Shown here piece after piece: positions 44,442 through 57,200 of a stretch of DNA of 64,000 nucleotides. The notes beneath the pieces were generated by a model. That model was not told where the DNA came from. It saw only the letters and a program-made list of their open reading frames with translations, and did no database searches. The stretch is from positions 1 through 64,000 of the forward strand of contig JAXRKP010001908.1 of NCBI GenBank assembly GCA_037039925.1, read 5' to 3'. A program made the translations under genes and the position numbers. Positions within the stretch are counted from its first letter, which is position 1. Each line of letters begins with the position of its first letter. Source of the stretch: Doris montereyensis. Its lineage: Eukaryota; Mollusca; Gastropoda; Nudibranchia; Dorididae.

Positions 44442-44612
44442 TCAACCAGCCCTGAAAATGGATGGCGCTGGAGCGTCGGACCCATACCGGGCCATCTCGG
44501 CAAGAAGGATCTCCTCCGAGCTCTGGCCGAGACGCAGTAGGAGGGCCGCCGGGGTGAGCGCAGAAGCCTGGGGAGCGACCCTGGGTTGAGCCGCCCGGTG
44601 CAGATCTTGGTG
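44353..44612 (+). pseudogene. 28S rRNA fragment
   Basis: Matches a conserved part of eukaryotic large-subunit rRNA: GTGTTGGCTGATATAGACAG, CAGGACGGTGGCCATGGAAG, CTAAGGAGTGTGTAACAACT, CACCTGCCGAATCAACCAGC, CCTGAAAATGGATGGCGCTG, GTAGGAGGGCCGCCGG, GTGCAGATCTTGGTG. It begins and ends abruptly in AT-rich DNA with no other rDNA, so it is a dispersed partial copy. GC content jumps sharply. Confidence 0.9.
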
Positions 44613-45079
44613 TTCGAAAAAAGCAAGTATAAAAATCAAAAGAAAATAACACAAAACAAACGCTTCGGACGGGTTTCCCTTGTTGTGGCAGCCCCTTACT
44701 CTTTCGACAGTCTCTGGCAATGTTACTAATGTAAAGAGGATTATAAATCTAGTTTTAGGTGTTGACTGTTGTGAAAACAGACGTCGAAATGACCAGTTTT
44801 TGTTGTTTTTTTTCCTCTATATCCTATGCTTGTGCGCGTGTTTACATAATATACTGACACGTAACGCTTCTCACTTCACACAGAGATTGGCCGAAGCGAC
44901 GAACGATGTCGGCAGAAACCAGGTCACTTCAGTGTTGCCACATTTAGCGATTAACCGCCAATATACGGGTTTTTACTGCCATCTTTCTGTCATGGACTTG
45001 TAGATGAATAATCGTTCTACCTGAATATGCAAAAAACAGAAAATTAACCTTTGGTCCCAAACTCGCCAGTCCAGGTGCC
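44613..45079. other. Intergenic DNA, no gene recognised
   Basis: AT-rich interval between the 28S fragment and the next LINE piece. Nothing identified. Confidence 0.4.
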
Positions 45080-45865
45080 GCTCCCACCCCTCCTTAATTT
45101 GTTTCCTACCACAGACCTCTTTAGTACAACTGAGAAGTGTTTCCTTATACAGTTGCCACTTTTCTTATATCATGCTATCCTTCAAATTCATTTGCCTTTC
45201 ACTGATAAATCTTTTTATCCTAGATTGGTATATCTGTTGTACTACTGGTTTATTTAGTTCCTCTATTTTGATTTTAGTAGCTTTCTGTTATTTCCTTTTC
45301 TGCTTGTTTTCTTCAGTCATTAATCTCATTTTGTCAATCACTAGGTGATGGTCACTAAATATTTCAGCTCTTCTGTTTACTCTTGCATCCATTGTACTGT
45401 AAAAAAGGAGCTGCTAACTATTATGTAGTCTAGGATTGACTTTTCATATCTGTCTTCATTCACTCTTGGATATTTGTGGATATCTTTATGAGGAAAAAGG
45501 TGTTGGCTATTTTCATGTTAATCTTTAGGCAAACACATATTAGTCTCTCTCCAATTGGAGAAGTTGTTGTATCTCCTTCTTTTACATTTACTCCTCCTGA
45601 TGTTTCTACATTGTTGCCTACTAAATCCCTTCCGAAGATATCTTTTTCTTCTTTGGTGGTGTCTTCGTTTGATCCATAAGCTATTAATAATTTAATTTCT
45701 CGTCCTTTTGGTTAAATACTTACCTCTAATAGCCGTGGGCTTATAATTTCCCAACTTTTTAGTAGCTTTTCATGCCTTTCATGCATTAAGACTTGTACGG
45801 GGAGTAGATGATCCGGCTCTCCGCGAGTCTCCTGCTGCCTTGCAGGCGGGTCTTGGCCGATCTGT
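45080..45865. mobile_element. APE-type LINE, copy 4 fragments
   Basis: A minus-strand endonuclease/linker fragment at 45080-45790 (with deletions) is followed at 45788-45865 by a plus-strand piece of the family's 5' end (ACTTGTACGGGGAGTAGATG), fused directly to a different LINE. Confidence 0.7.
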
Positions 45866-47430
45866 GCATGAACGGTCATGTCTGAATCCTGCCTGTTCTT
45901 CTCTGAGACTTCTATCAATCTCCTTTTTCATCGCTGTGAACGACGTGCAAAAACTCATAGAAAACCTCATACTCAGAAAAGCAGCCGGCCCTGACATAAT
46001 TCTAACTCGACTCCTCCAAAGAATATATTGGCAAAAGAAATAGCCTCAGCACTAACCAAATTTGTCCAAACATGTGTGTACAGGCGAAATACCACACATA
46101 TGGAAACATGCCTTTGTGCAACCAGTCTTCAAGACAGACGACAAAAGCATCACTGCAAATTACAGACCAATATCACTGACATGTATGGTGCACATTGCTA
46201 GAACACACATTAGATCGGCAGTTACTGAACACCTAGAATAGAACAACATTCTAATGGATGTACAACATGGGTTGTGGAAAGCCTTCGGCAGGACTCCCAT
46301 AGTCGAGCACATACTATCACCATACCTGACCTGAACCCCCCCCCCCCCCCCCCATCACCACCAACAACTGATCTCAATCACAGAGGACCTAGCAAACGAA
46401 ACAAACATTGGAGGACAAATCGATGCGATCCTCTAGGATTTATCCAAAGCATTCGACAAAGTGCCACATCACCGTCTGCTCCAAAAGACCAAAACTTGTG
46501 GAATTGGATGTAGGTCATTGAAATGGATTGAGAACTTTCTACTTTGACGTACTCAAGAGGTCGTCATAAATGGAAATAAATCAGAAACAGGAAATGTAAC
46601 ATCAGGCGTCCCCCAAGGTTCAGTTCTCGGTCCTACCCTCTTCCTCATCGACATCAACGACCTGGCAGACAACATCAAAGCCAACGTACGCCTCTTTGCA
46701 GACGACACTATACCCTATCAAAACATCATAATAACTAAAGACACCGACAGCTTCAATGAAGACCTGATGAAATCTTCAGAGCTGATTACATCTTATAAGG
46801 ACAGTCCCTTGAGCGTGTTGACTCAATAAAACACATTGGAGTCGAACTATTGAATAGTCTCAAACACGTTCAAGGTATCGTCTCGAAAGCTAACAAAACG
46901 AGCGCCTTCATCTGGAGAAACCTGAATAGATGTCCAATATCTACCCAAATTTCATGTTATAAGACCCTTGTTCGACCTCTTCTCGAATGTGCATGCGTTG
47001 TTTGAGACCCCCGTCAAAACAAATCGACAACAGAGCTGGGAAAAATCTAGGGGAGAACATAAAACGTATCATCACTGCCAACCACTCACGACACACTAAC
47101 TCATCGCGCCTTGTGAACAAAACTCAGCCTCGAACCACTGGGTGTGACTGTGAGACGAAGAAGAGCAAATGCCACAGCCATGTTCAAAGTAACCACCAGC
47201 GTCATGAACATATCTTTGCCTCATCCAATAAATCATCATCAGAGACATACAACAAGCCACAACAGAAAACTGACAATTCCGAAATCCAAAGTCGACGCCC
47301 ATCCGCACTTATTTGTTCCATCGGCCACCCGTATGTGGAAATTTCTCGCTCAAGATACCATCGACTCTACTAACGTTGACACATTTGGAAGACTGCTATC
47401 AACTTATTAGGACAATAAAAGATGTAATTG
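45866..47430 (+). mobile_element. CR1/L2/jockey-like LINE, degenerate RT
   Basis: Frames contain KLIENLILRKAAGPD near 45945-45995, NYRPISLTC, DLSKAFDKVPHHRLLQKT near 46440-46490, VTSGVPQGSVLGP near 46600-46634, VRLFADDT near 46690-46708 (RT catalytic motif) and KTLVRPLLECACVV near 46970. Stops, a poly-C expansion at 46335-46355 and a deletion after FADD make it inactive. Confidence 0.82.
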
Positions 47431-47629
47431 TGTATTGGTTGTCCAAAACCGGGGTTTTCACAGACATGAAGAAGAAGAAACAGACAGAGACAAAGCAGAC
47501 AGACAGACGGAGGCAGGCCGAAAGACGGGCAATCATGTAGCACGAATGAGTGAGGAAGACTGAATAAAAAAGATGTGTGATTTACCGGAAAAAAAATCAA
47601 CTCACTTTTATTTTCACTTTCTACCTCCG

Positions 47630-47880
47630 AATGTGAGGCTCAGTTGGTAGAGCGCCTGACTACCAGTCAGGAGGTGCGAGTTTAATTCCCTGTTTTTCTA
47701 GCCCTCCTGTCTACCCAGCAGCGAAATGGGTGGCTGTGAGTCTATTCAAACTCAGCGAAAGTAAAGGTGGCATGTATAGAAAGCAATGGCAAACTACCAC
47801 TACATTACACCGTATGCCAAGAAAAATCAGGACTTTACTCCAGATTACCCTACGCCTGAGCCTATAGTAAGGTGGCTTAC
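47630..47880 (+). repeat. SINE family C, copy 2 (tRNA-derived)
   Basis: The head GGCTCAGTTGGTAGAGCGCC ... GCGAGTTTAATTCC has box A- and box B-like sequences. The body is shared with 21880-22135. It ends about 120 bp upstream of the endospanin ATG. Confidence 0.8.
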
Positions 47881-48004
47881 GCCCAACCCTGAATATAAAT
47901 ACATGGATAGGACTTACTTTACTATAAATCTCCGAGTAGTGAAAAGGTCTACAGAATCATTTCGAATGCGATGTGATTCATAGGGAACTATTATTGTTGA
48001 CAAA

Positions 48005-48020
48005 ATGGCTGGCATAAGAG
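48005..48020 (+). CDS. LEPROT: Endospanin exon 1 (MAGIR)
   Basis: ATGGCTGGCATAAGAG then GTGAGA. MAGIK/R is the start of LEPROTL1-type proteins. The next exon needs phase 2 but this ends phase 1, so one G is probably missing from the AGAG-GTG junction. Confidence 0.75.
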
Positions 48021-51000
48021 GTGAGAATCTTAGTTCAGAAATTAAATATTGTATAATTTCTGGATTATTCATTCTTTGGGAATAGAAAACACTTTTCCCA
48101 CACACTCCGAGAAAAGAACCGAGCTTTGATTTGAAATGATAGAATTTCTTTGTATTGTTCCATTCTTAACCGTGACATCCAAATGCCATTCCACATTACA
48201 TCTTCTTACTTTAGCTATCCTCTGCAGATCTAGATCTCTAGATCTAGATCTAGATCTAGATCTATCTGTGCTCTGACGAGTTCATGAATGTGAATAGAAT
48301 GAATGATCCGATTAGATTAAATGAAATAATATATTTTTTATTATGGAATTAATTTATAGATCTAGAGCTAGATCTAGATCTAAATCTTGGGTGTCAGGAG
48401 TAGTGATAGTGTATGAAACTGAGTCCTTAGTTTCTCAAACGATGTGAGTATTCACATCCTGGATGCGGATAAAAATAATTTTATTCGCATCCTGAAAAGA
48501 GGTATTAGTAAGCACGTTATGATGATGGGACGAGGGCATTGTCCCTCTTTGAGACCACTAAAAAATTTAAGTCATCGAGAGTTATGCAGCCTGAGTTGTC
48601 ACCAAACAATGTTTTAAAAAACTTTTAGGGAAATTGTCTATTGATGAGGTGTGGAACCAAAGCCAAAAAGTCCCAAAAACTTTTAACAAACATCAATACA
48701 TAGAAAAGCTCAAAAGTAAAAAATGAGTGCTGTGCTCTAAAGGCATCTTATTGCGCTTGTTATAAGCATATTACAAACAGCTACATGCTCATCTGATTCT
48801 GTATAGTATAGCTTGTTCCTATTGATAAATTCCAATATCAGCTTGCTAAGACACATACAGTGTTACACACAAAATGTCGATTAAAAAAAAATCGATTTAA
48901 CTAAAATTTTAAAAATCTGATTTAAATTTTAAAAATTGATTTTTTAATTATTTTTTCCCAACCCTGCTCACACTTTACTGACAGTGACACCGAGCCACCA
49001 TTCCTAGCGCTTATCCCATAATGCCGGGGCTGGTGGGACAGCGAGGCTAATACTAGTACTACAGGATGAGAATAAGTGTATTCTCATTCGGTATGAAAAA
49101 AGGAGTAGATAAACTGAATTATCCCCCTTACAGGATGCGAATAATAATAATTGTATTCGCATCTGGGATGTGAATAACGACAGCCTTTCTCAAAACCTTT
49201 AAAACTTTGTTTAGGGTCGCTATAATCGCGTTATTTACTGACACCCTGTGCACAAAGGGCTTGTTGTGATATCTACTGGCGGCCTTGACTTTTACACCAT
49301 GTATAAAAAATATACCAAAGGGAAGGATTGGTTGGGGCGCGGCGGGTGGGGTGGGGGTTCAGGGTCAAGTATGATGATAGTATGTGCCCGACTATGACTA
49401 TGGCTATGGTCGTCCTTCCGAAGAATTTTCGTAATTCTTAGTCCGGTATACGCAGGGAACATTACTGAAATAAAATGTTTGGGTATAAGAAAAGAAGAGA
49501 AAAGGTGCTTCATGACTAGTATCGGTTATTTCCGCCAATCTGACTCCGTGTAAGAATAAGACATAGGCCTATCAGACATTATAATTTTGAACTGACAACA
49601 GTTAGTGTGACCTAGATCTATCATACTGGGATAAACTTTGAATTTGAAAATTGTTCACATTCGTTTGCTTTTATATTACCATATTCTTAAATGTGAAATT
49701 CAGTAGAGTTATTATCTAATTAGCATGGCAGGTTTCCAAAAATGGAACCCAATGATAACTTGAACTCTTCAATTGATCTTTCTCAAATTCTAATAGATGA
49801 ATCTTCTTGGTCCATGTATAGCTTTGACATCGCAGATATAAAAAACTTAATATTGTGAAATTTGCTTTCAATTTATGTGTTTTGTGAATATTTTTTGTGC
49901 GAATGTCAGCAATTGAGACTGCTGGCATTTCCCTCTTTTTAATAATTCCTTTTTCACCTTAAGGTAGGTTAGGTCAACAACCTTTTATTCTGTTTTCTTC
50001 AATTCCATGTGAAAGAGAATTGTTCAGAAAATAATTTGGCGAGGTCTAAATTTTTTAATCTTTTGCAGTGATCACGTGAGGCAGGTTTCAGATTTTCATT
50101 ATTATGTAACAATTGTGGTCTACAAATGAACACACAATAATAGCTGAAAAGATGTTTGAAAAATACGTAGAAGCGCCGTTTTATGATCTGGATTGAAAGA
50201 AAACGTATTCCTACGGCCATTTATCCTGTAAAACACACGAAAAAAAATCATAGGTAATTCTAAATGAGAATTAGAATATAATGAGACTACTAGCGGTCTG
50301 CGTGACCTTACCTCCGCACAAATTTTTTTTTTTCCGATCTGGGATCTAATAACGGTAATATCACATCGAGCTATTTTCTCATTGTTCATCTTGTGTAAGA
50401 CTATTGGGTTATTGTGAAATCATGAAATTTCTGTTTTTAAATTGTCCGGTCGGCTTTGCGGAATGTTTTGTCTTTGGATGTCTCCTTATGTCCGCCTGTT
50501 GACGTTCGCACAAAAATGTAGACGGTGACCGGCCATCAGAAAAGAGACTGATCAGGTTAGATTCGAGACCGTTCAGGTTAGATTCGGTTGCATTAGCAAA
50601 ACCTGCTTTGGCTTATCGTGAGTGAAACTTATGTAAAGAAGTGGCAATCAATAGGCTTTCATGATTTATTACGTTCTAATATATAAAGACAAGATAATTG
50701 GCAATACGGGAGGTTTAAAAGTCCATTACAACGATAGTGACTCTACGTCTCCACTATGCACAGTCTTCTTCGCATAACAATACAATATTACTAAAAACGC
50801 ATTTAAACGAGAGAGAGAGAAGATAATACTAATAGCACAGGTTCAAATAGAGTTCAAGATTTGTCAGCCATCGCTCCCATCCCGTCCCGTATTCCGCGAA
50901 GCAATTATCGGTCAATAAAGACACAAGTTTGTGCTAGTCTCGTGGGCGCTCTATTAGACTGTACAGTTGGAGAGGGGGGAGTGATGATGAAAGTATGGGA

Positions 51001-51096
51001 GGGGGGGGGCATGTATGGGGGAAAAGAAACATTGTCATCAAAAGTGCTGGCTTTTCGGTGGGGGTTTTATTGCTGATGCCTTTCTTTTTCCTCCCA

Positions 51097-51174
<78 letters not shown>

Positions 51175-51214
51175 CCTCCCTCCCTCCCTCCCTCCCTCCC
51201 TCCTCTCTCTCTCT

Positions 51215-51245
<31 letters not shown>

Positions 51246-54200
51246 CCTCTTTTTTCCCTTTCCCTCTCTCTCCCGCTCTCTCTCTCTATTGGTAAATATC
51301 AGCCTATACAAATCGCATCCTCACTCGTTATATTAGTCGTGAAGTTTACCGTACCGGTTTTCAGCAGAAGGGCACACACAATAAACCCGTAACACGTAAT
51401 AAGGATAGTATAAAGGCGTACAAAATAGAATTTTACAAAAAACAGGAATAAAAAGCATCAGTTTTCATCCATCAACACGATCCGGAACGCGCGAGGCATC
51501 TGATCAACGGTAAGGCACTGGCCGTGGACTCCATGCCCGAGGTGTTGGGAAACACAAACACTGACTTCACATCTTATTGAGAACTAGGGAAAAGTCAGGG
51601 AACTCTCAAAACCAGATGCCCAAGCGTTACATCACTAAATAAACGCCAGGGAAACCTTGGTCGACGGACCCGTGCAGTTCCGCGTAACATTGCGTCACTG
51701 GCATTGGACCTATAATTTTTACAGTTATGCCCCTTGACTGAAAAACATGACTTTTAAAAGCTAATTTACTCGCCTCATAGTCCTTTGCTATTTCTTAAAG
51801 TCATATATCTGGAATCTTCAGGTTCTAAGCTTTGACATGGTATATAACACTTGTAAGAAATATAACACGTACATTTTGACAAAAAAGGGAAATGGGGATG
51901 GACGATTTTGTGAAACCTGCCATGAGGGTATTAACTGTATTTAAAAAAAGACAACCACTAAGTTGACAGCAGAGACTCAGAAAGATTGAGGTGAAAGTCT
52001 GGAAACGCCATTCTGAGTTTGTAAAACTATCATTGCAATTTGTCAGAAAATCCAGTAATTAGCAGGCTTTTTGTGATTTACCTTAAAGGGGATTAATTCA
52101 AGTTATATTATCAATGTTTTCTGGAATATTAAGGCCCATTTTACATGTAAGAATTAGTTTTGCGCGGGCAGAGTCTATTTTTCGATTTGGCAGCTATGTT
52201 TAAATTTTAGCAACGCGCTTGCTTTGCACAAAATAGAAAATTCCACTCAAGATGAGATAAAATGACAATTTTCAGAACTCCTCAAGTTACTAACATAGCT
52301 TTTGAAGCAATTTTTACGAACTGAACAAAATTTTATTTAAAAAGTATGATCTCAATACAATACTTAGAAATGCATTGATGTTAGGTTTCTTTGTCAATCT
52401 TGTCTTTAGAGCAATTAAAATTTTTATTATGAAATTATATTTTCTACCTTGAAAACTTTCGTTAAAATATGTCTTATTTGTGTGAATTTGAAATTGTGTC
52501 ATGCATATGTGAAACTGTAAAGATCAGTTGCTGAAAATAAATACAGGGTTTACATTCAACTCTTTCTTATGCTTCTCTTTGTTTCATGTTTTAATTCATT
52601 CCTTATCTTTTTTTTTCCCGGTCTCATCTGGCTATTCTTTGGCTCATGACTTTCATCCTCCTTGATGATGATACTGTTTCTTAACAAAAGCGTAAGTATA
52701 CAGTTAGGTTTTTCTTCCTTTTTTATCGTCTTGCAGGGTATTTTTGTTAATGATAATAATAATAATAATAATACCGTTATTCATCCAAAGAAGGAAATTA
52801 CATTCTGTTCCTCACAAGATATCACTGTGAATAATAATAAAAAATTGATTTAAAAATTCAAGAATGTAAGATCGAGGATAAACAGATGTGTCGCCGTCAG
52901 CACAGCGCCACAACGACTATTTTGTTTGAAGGTGTGGTCGGTTGGTGGGTGCTGCTTGTAGGTCTTATCTCTTTCCTTTCCCTCTATCATTATCTTTCAA
53001 CTTGTTACTTCCTCTTAATGTATCCTGAGGTATCCATATGTTGGACGGGAAATTTCAGTGAAGCAAACAAACTTTCTTTCTTTATCAGCTCCCATTCTAC
53101 CTTTCGGTGTATGGGTTCAGATGCCAAGATGATCTTTCTCCAGGATGCCCTGCCCAGGCATTTTCTGTTTCCTTCCAAAAAAGTTAAATTTCTATGCTTC
53201 AATGCCTCTTTTTAAATATCTTCTTCCCACTTTCTCCAAGATCTGCCTTTTGGTCTTTTACCTTGGGCTTTAGCACTATATACTGATTTAGCTATTCTAT
53301 TGTCATTCATTCTGTTTACATGCCCAAACCATCTCAATTGATTTGTTTCTATCTTAGTTTTTATGCCATCTGCTTTGGTTTGATCTCTTATTGTTGTGTT
53401 TCTGATTTTGTCTCTTTTAGTTTTCCCTACTACTTTTCTTAGATATTTCATTTCAGCTGCCTGTACTCTACTGTATTCTCTACTGTCTAAAGTCCCAAGT
53501 TTCGCTGCCATAGGGGAGAGTAGGACAATAAACTGTATTGTATACTGCCATCTTGGTTTTTGTTGACAATTCTTGCTTACCTACAAATGCCTTTCCTAGA
53601 TGGTTATATATTGCACTTGCCTTTTGGATTCTCTGGCTGATTTCTTCTCTTAGTTTTCCCTCTGAGTTAATCATTACTCCTAGGTAATTGTAGCTGTGAA
53701 CTTGTTCTAAATACTCTCTGCCCAATTTAAGATTTTGTGTTTTAGCTTCCCTAGTTACTAGTATTGTTTTGGTTTTCTTTGCATTTACTCTCATTCCTCT
53801 TTTTATTTAGTTCATTGTTCATAATGTTGAAGGTCACTTTCTGGTTTTCCAAACAGAACTAAATCATCAGCAAATGAAAGCATTGATAAATTTACTGGTT
53901 TGAGCTTCCACATGCCTACATTCATTTTCTTGATTTTTGAGGATGCCTTTGTGACTGAATCCATAAATGTGATAAATAAAAGAGTACTTAGGACACAACC
54001 TTGTCTTACTCCTATATCTACATTAAATTCTGCAGATATGTTTCCAGCTACTCTCACTGCACATGTGAGTTTATTGTAAAAACTTTTGATGGCTTCTATT
54101 AGATTTTGCTCTACATTGTGTTCTTTTAAGGAATGCCATATTCGTCCTCCTCACAGTGTCAAATGCCTTTTCTAAGTCAATAAAACACAGGTGCAAGTCA

Positions 54201-57200
54201 ATGTTTCTCTCAAGGAGTGTTTCTATTATTTGTCTAATTGTAAATATGTGGTCTTTTACACTTCTTCCTGGTCTAAATCCACTCTGTTGCTGTTCAATCT
54301 GATCTTCTACTCTTTTTTTCATAGTCTCATTTCCAGTATCCTGTCATATACTTTTCCTGGAACGATAAGTAGTGATATCCCTATATAGTTTGAGCATTCC
54401 ATAGTTGATCCTTTCTTATATATTGGTACTACCGTTCTCTTTTTCCAGTCGTCTGGCACCTGTTTGGACTTCTATGCTTGTTGGCATATTGCATGTAGTA
54501 GTTTGTCATCTGCCTATCTCCCTTGGTTTTTAATCATTTCTGGATAAACTTGATCTGATCCTGGGGCTTTTCCTACTTTCACTTTTCTTATAGCTGTTTT
54601 GATTTCTTCCATTGAGATATCTACATCTTCAGCTGTCTCCCCTCTGGATTACTTGATACTCTTACTAATTGATCTTTATTCCTTGTTTCATACGTTCTGG
54701 AGGGATTATGTAATTGGTGAAAATGCTTTCTCCACGTTTCCATGATTTCGCTGTCTTCATTCATTATTTCTCCTTTGGCATTCTTAATTTGTCGTATTGG
54801 GCATGCTTTGGTCTTTCTCATGCTCTTCATTGCCCCCAAGAACAGCTTTTGATTTCCTTGATAGCTTTCTTGAAGTCTTTGTCCAAACTTTTCCCATTGT
54901 TCCTGTTTTGTTTTCCTAACTTCCTCTTTGGCGATAGTTCTTATTCACGTAATCTATCCTATCCTCTGGTCTCTTTGTTTGCAAGTATTTCTTCTAGGCA
55001 TCCTTCTTTTCTTTGATCTTAGTCTGACATGCTCATTCCACCATGCTGTTCTTTTCCTATCTCCTTTAATTTGTTTCCTACCACAGACCTCTTCAGTACA
55101 ACTGAGTAGTGTTTCTTTATACATCTGCCACTTTTCTTCTATTGTGCTATCATTCAGATCTATCTGTTTTTCACTGATAAATCTTTTTATCCAAGATTGA
55201 TATACCTGTTTTACTACTGGTTTATTTAGTTCCTCTATTTTGAGTTTAGTAGCTTTCTTCTCTTTCCTTTTCTGTTTGTTTTCCTCAGTCAGTAATCTCA
55301 TTTTGGCAACCACTAAGTCATGATCACTAAATATTTCTGCTCCCCTGTTTACTCTTGCATCCAATGTACTGTAAAAAGGGAGCTGCAAACTATTATGTAG
55401 TCTATCATTCACTTTTCACACCTGTCTTCATTTACTCTTGTATATTTGTTGATATCTTTATGAGGAAAAAAGGTGTTGACTATTTTCATGTTATTCTTTA
55501 GGCAAAATCTATTAGTCTCTCTCCATTTGGAGAAGTTGTTGTCTCTCCTTCTTTACCTATTACTCCACCTGATGTTTTTACATTGTTGCCTACTATAGCG
55601 TTTAAATCTCCTAAAAGCATTAGTTCCTGTTTGTGTTTAAGATTCTCTGCAGATATTTGTAAATCATTTTCGAAGATATCTTTTTTTCTTTTTAGTTAGT
55701 GTCTTCGTTTGGTCCATAAACTATTAATCATTTAATTTCTCGTCCTTTTGGTTTAATATTTACCTCTAAGTTGGCTTATAAATGTCCAACTTTCTAGTAG
55801 CTTTTCATGCCTTTTATGCACTAGGAGGCCTACTCCTGCTTTAGCTCTATCTTTGAGATCTACTCCTGAGAAGATTAAAATATAATTCGGTCCTACATTT
55901 TCTATTCTTTGTCCTTTTTTCTTTGTTTCTGCAATGGCCAAAATATTTACTTTGAATTTTTCCATTTCTTCATCTAATTCTAACTTTTTTCCATTTATTG
56001 CCCTAACGTTCCATGTTCCAAAAATTACAGTCCGTGTTCGTTTCCAGGTTCGTCTTCCAAAGATCAAGCCGGTTATATTCCTTTTACTTCTCTGAATCAG
56101 GTTGTTTTGGATAAGCAGGGGGATTAGCCCATTGTACCCTAGGTAGATTGTGGGGCTACCACCTTGAGGCCCCTACTAGGCCTTGTTATTTTCTGTCAGG
56201 GTTAACTCCCTTAGCCTTTGATCATTCAAGACCGGCCTGCAAAGCAGCATGTTGTTTTCTGTCAGGGTTAACCCACTTAGCCTTTGGTCAGCAAGACCCG
56301 CCTGCAAGGTAGCAGGAGACTCGTGGAGGGTGGGATCATCTACTTCCGTGTTCACTGCCCGGAGCAAACAAGCAAATCTCTCAATTCATCCTGAAATCAC
56401 TACAGATGGTGGACAGGGTCAATTTCGATGAAAGAAACAAACAAATAGTTTGCTTGAAGGCCTAAATTGTGTCCCCTTTCCCTCCCTCCTCTCCCCATTC
56501 CCGCACCGTCTAGAAAATGGTGAATTGAATAACGTAATGTATTAATTGTCATGGAAGTCTAAGATAAATATAATGAACTTTCGCTTTTTTGCTGTCATTT
56601 CCAGATTGATTGGCTTGGCTTTTGCCTGTGCTCTAGGTGTAACGTTCTTAGTATTGGGATGTGCTTTGCCACAATTCAAGTGAGTGATTTTCTCTATCGT
56701 ATACGTGTATTTGTTGCAAGGAATTTATTTCAGTTTAAAGTATCAGAGATTGGTAAATAGTTAATTTCATTTTGTATGATTTTCACTATTTTTGTTTAGG
56801 CATGTATATTTTCTTTTTTTTTATTTGGTTGGATCTATATTGTTTTTAATCTAAAATACAGTAGTCTCCGCCAAAATGCATAGTCCACGGATGATAAAAA
56901 TATTGTGCATTTTGGCGAAGGTGCATTTTGACGATGTGTATTTATGTTGCCATTCTTGTTTAAAAATACATGTAAACTCTCCTTTTTGTTGTTGTTGTTT
57001 GGGGTTTGTTTGTTATTTGCTGGTTTGAGGACAAGATCCAATAGGCCTTCTCATAGATGTTACATTCTTCTCTCACTGAAGACTACAACAAAGGGTGGTG
57101 ATGGTGAAGACATTCGATATCAATATTCTGTTTAAATTGGTTGACACGATTGTCACACAGAGCGCGATCTGTGATCAAAGAGAGAGAGAGACGATCGGAC

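Noticed and set aside
44401..44720. Minus-strand ORFs of 71-92 codons with GC-rich composition
   Set aside because: They are the antisense of the 28S rRNA fragment.
47635..47712. tRNA-like sequence considered as a functional tRNA gene
   Set aside because: The acceptor stem does not close and the same sequence continues into a SINE body shared with 21880-22135.
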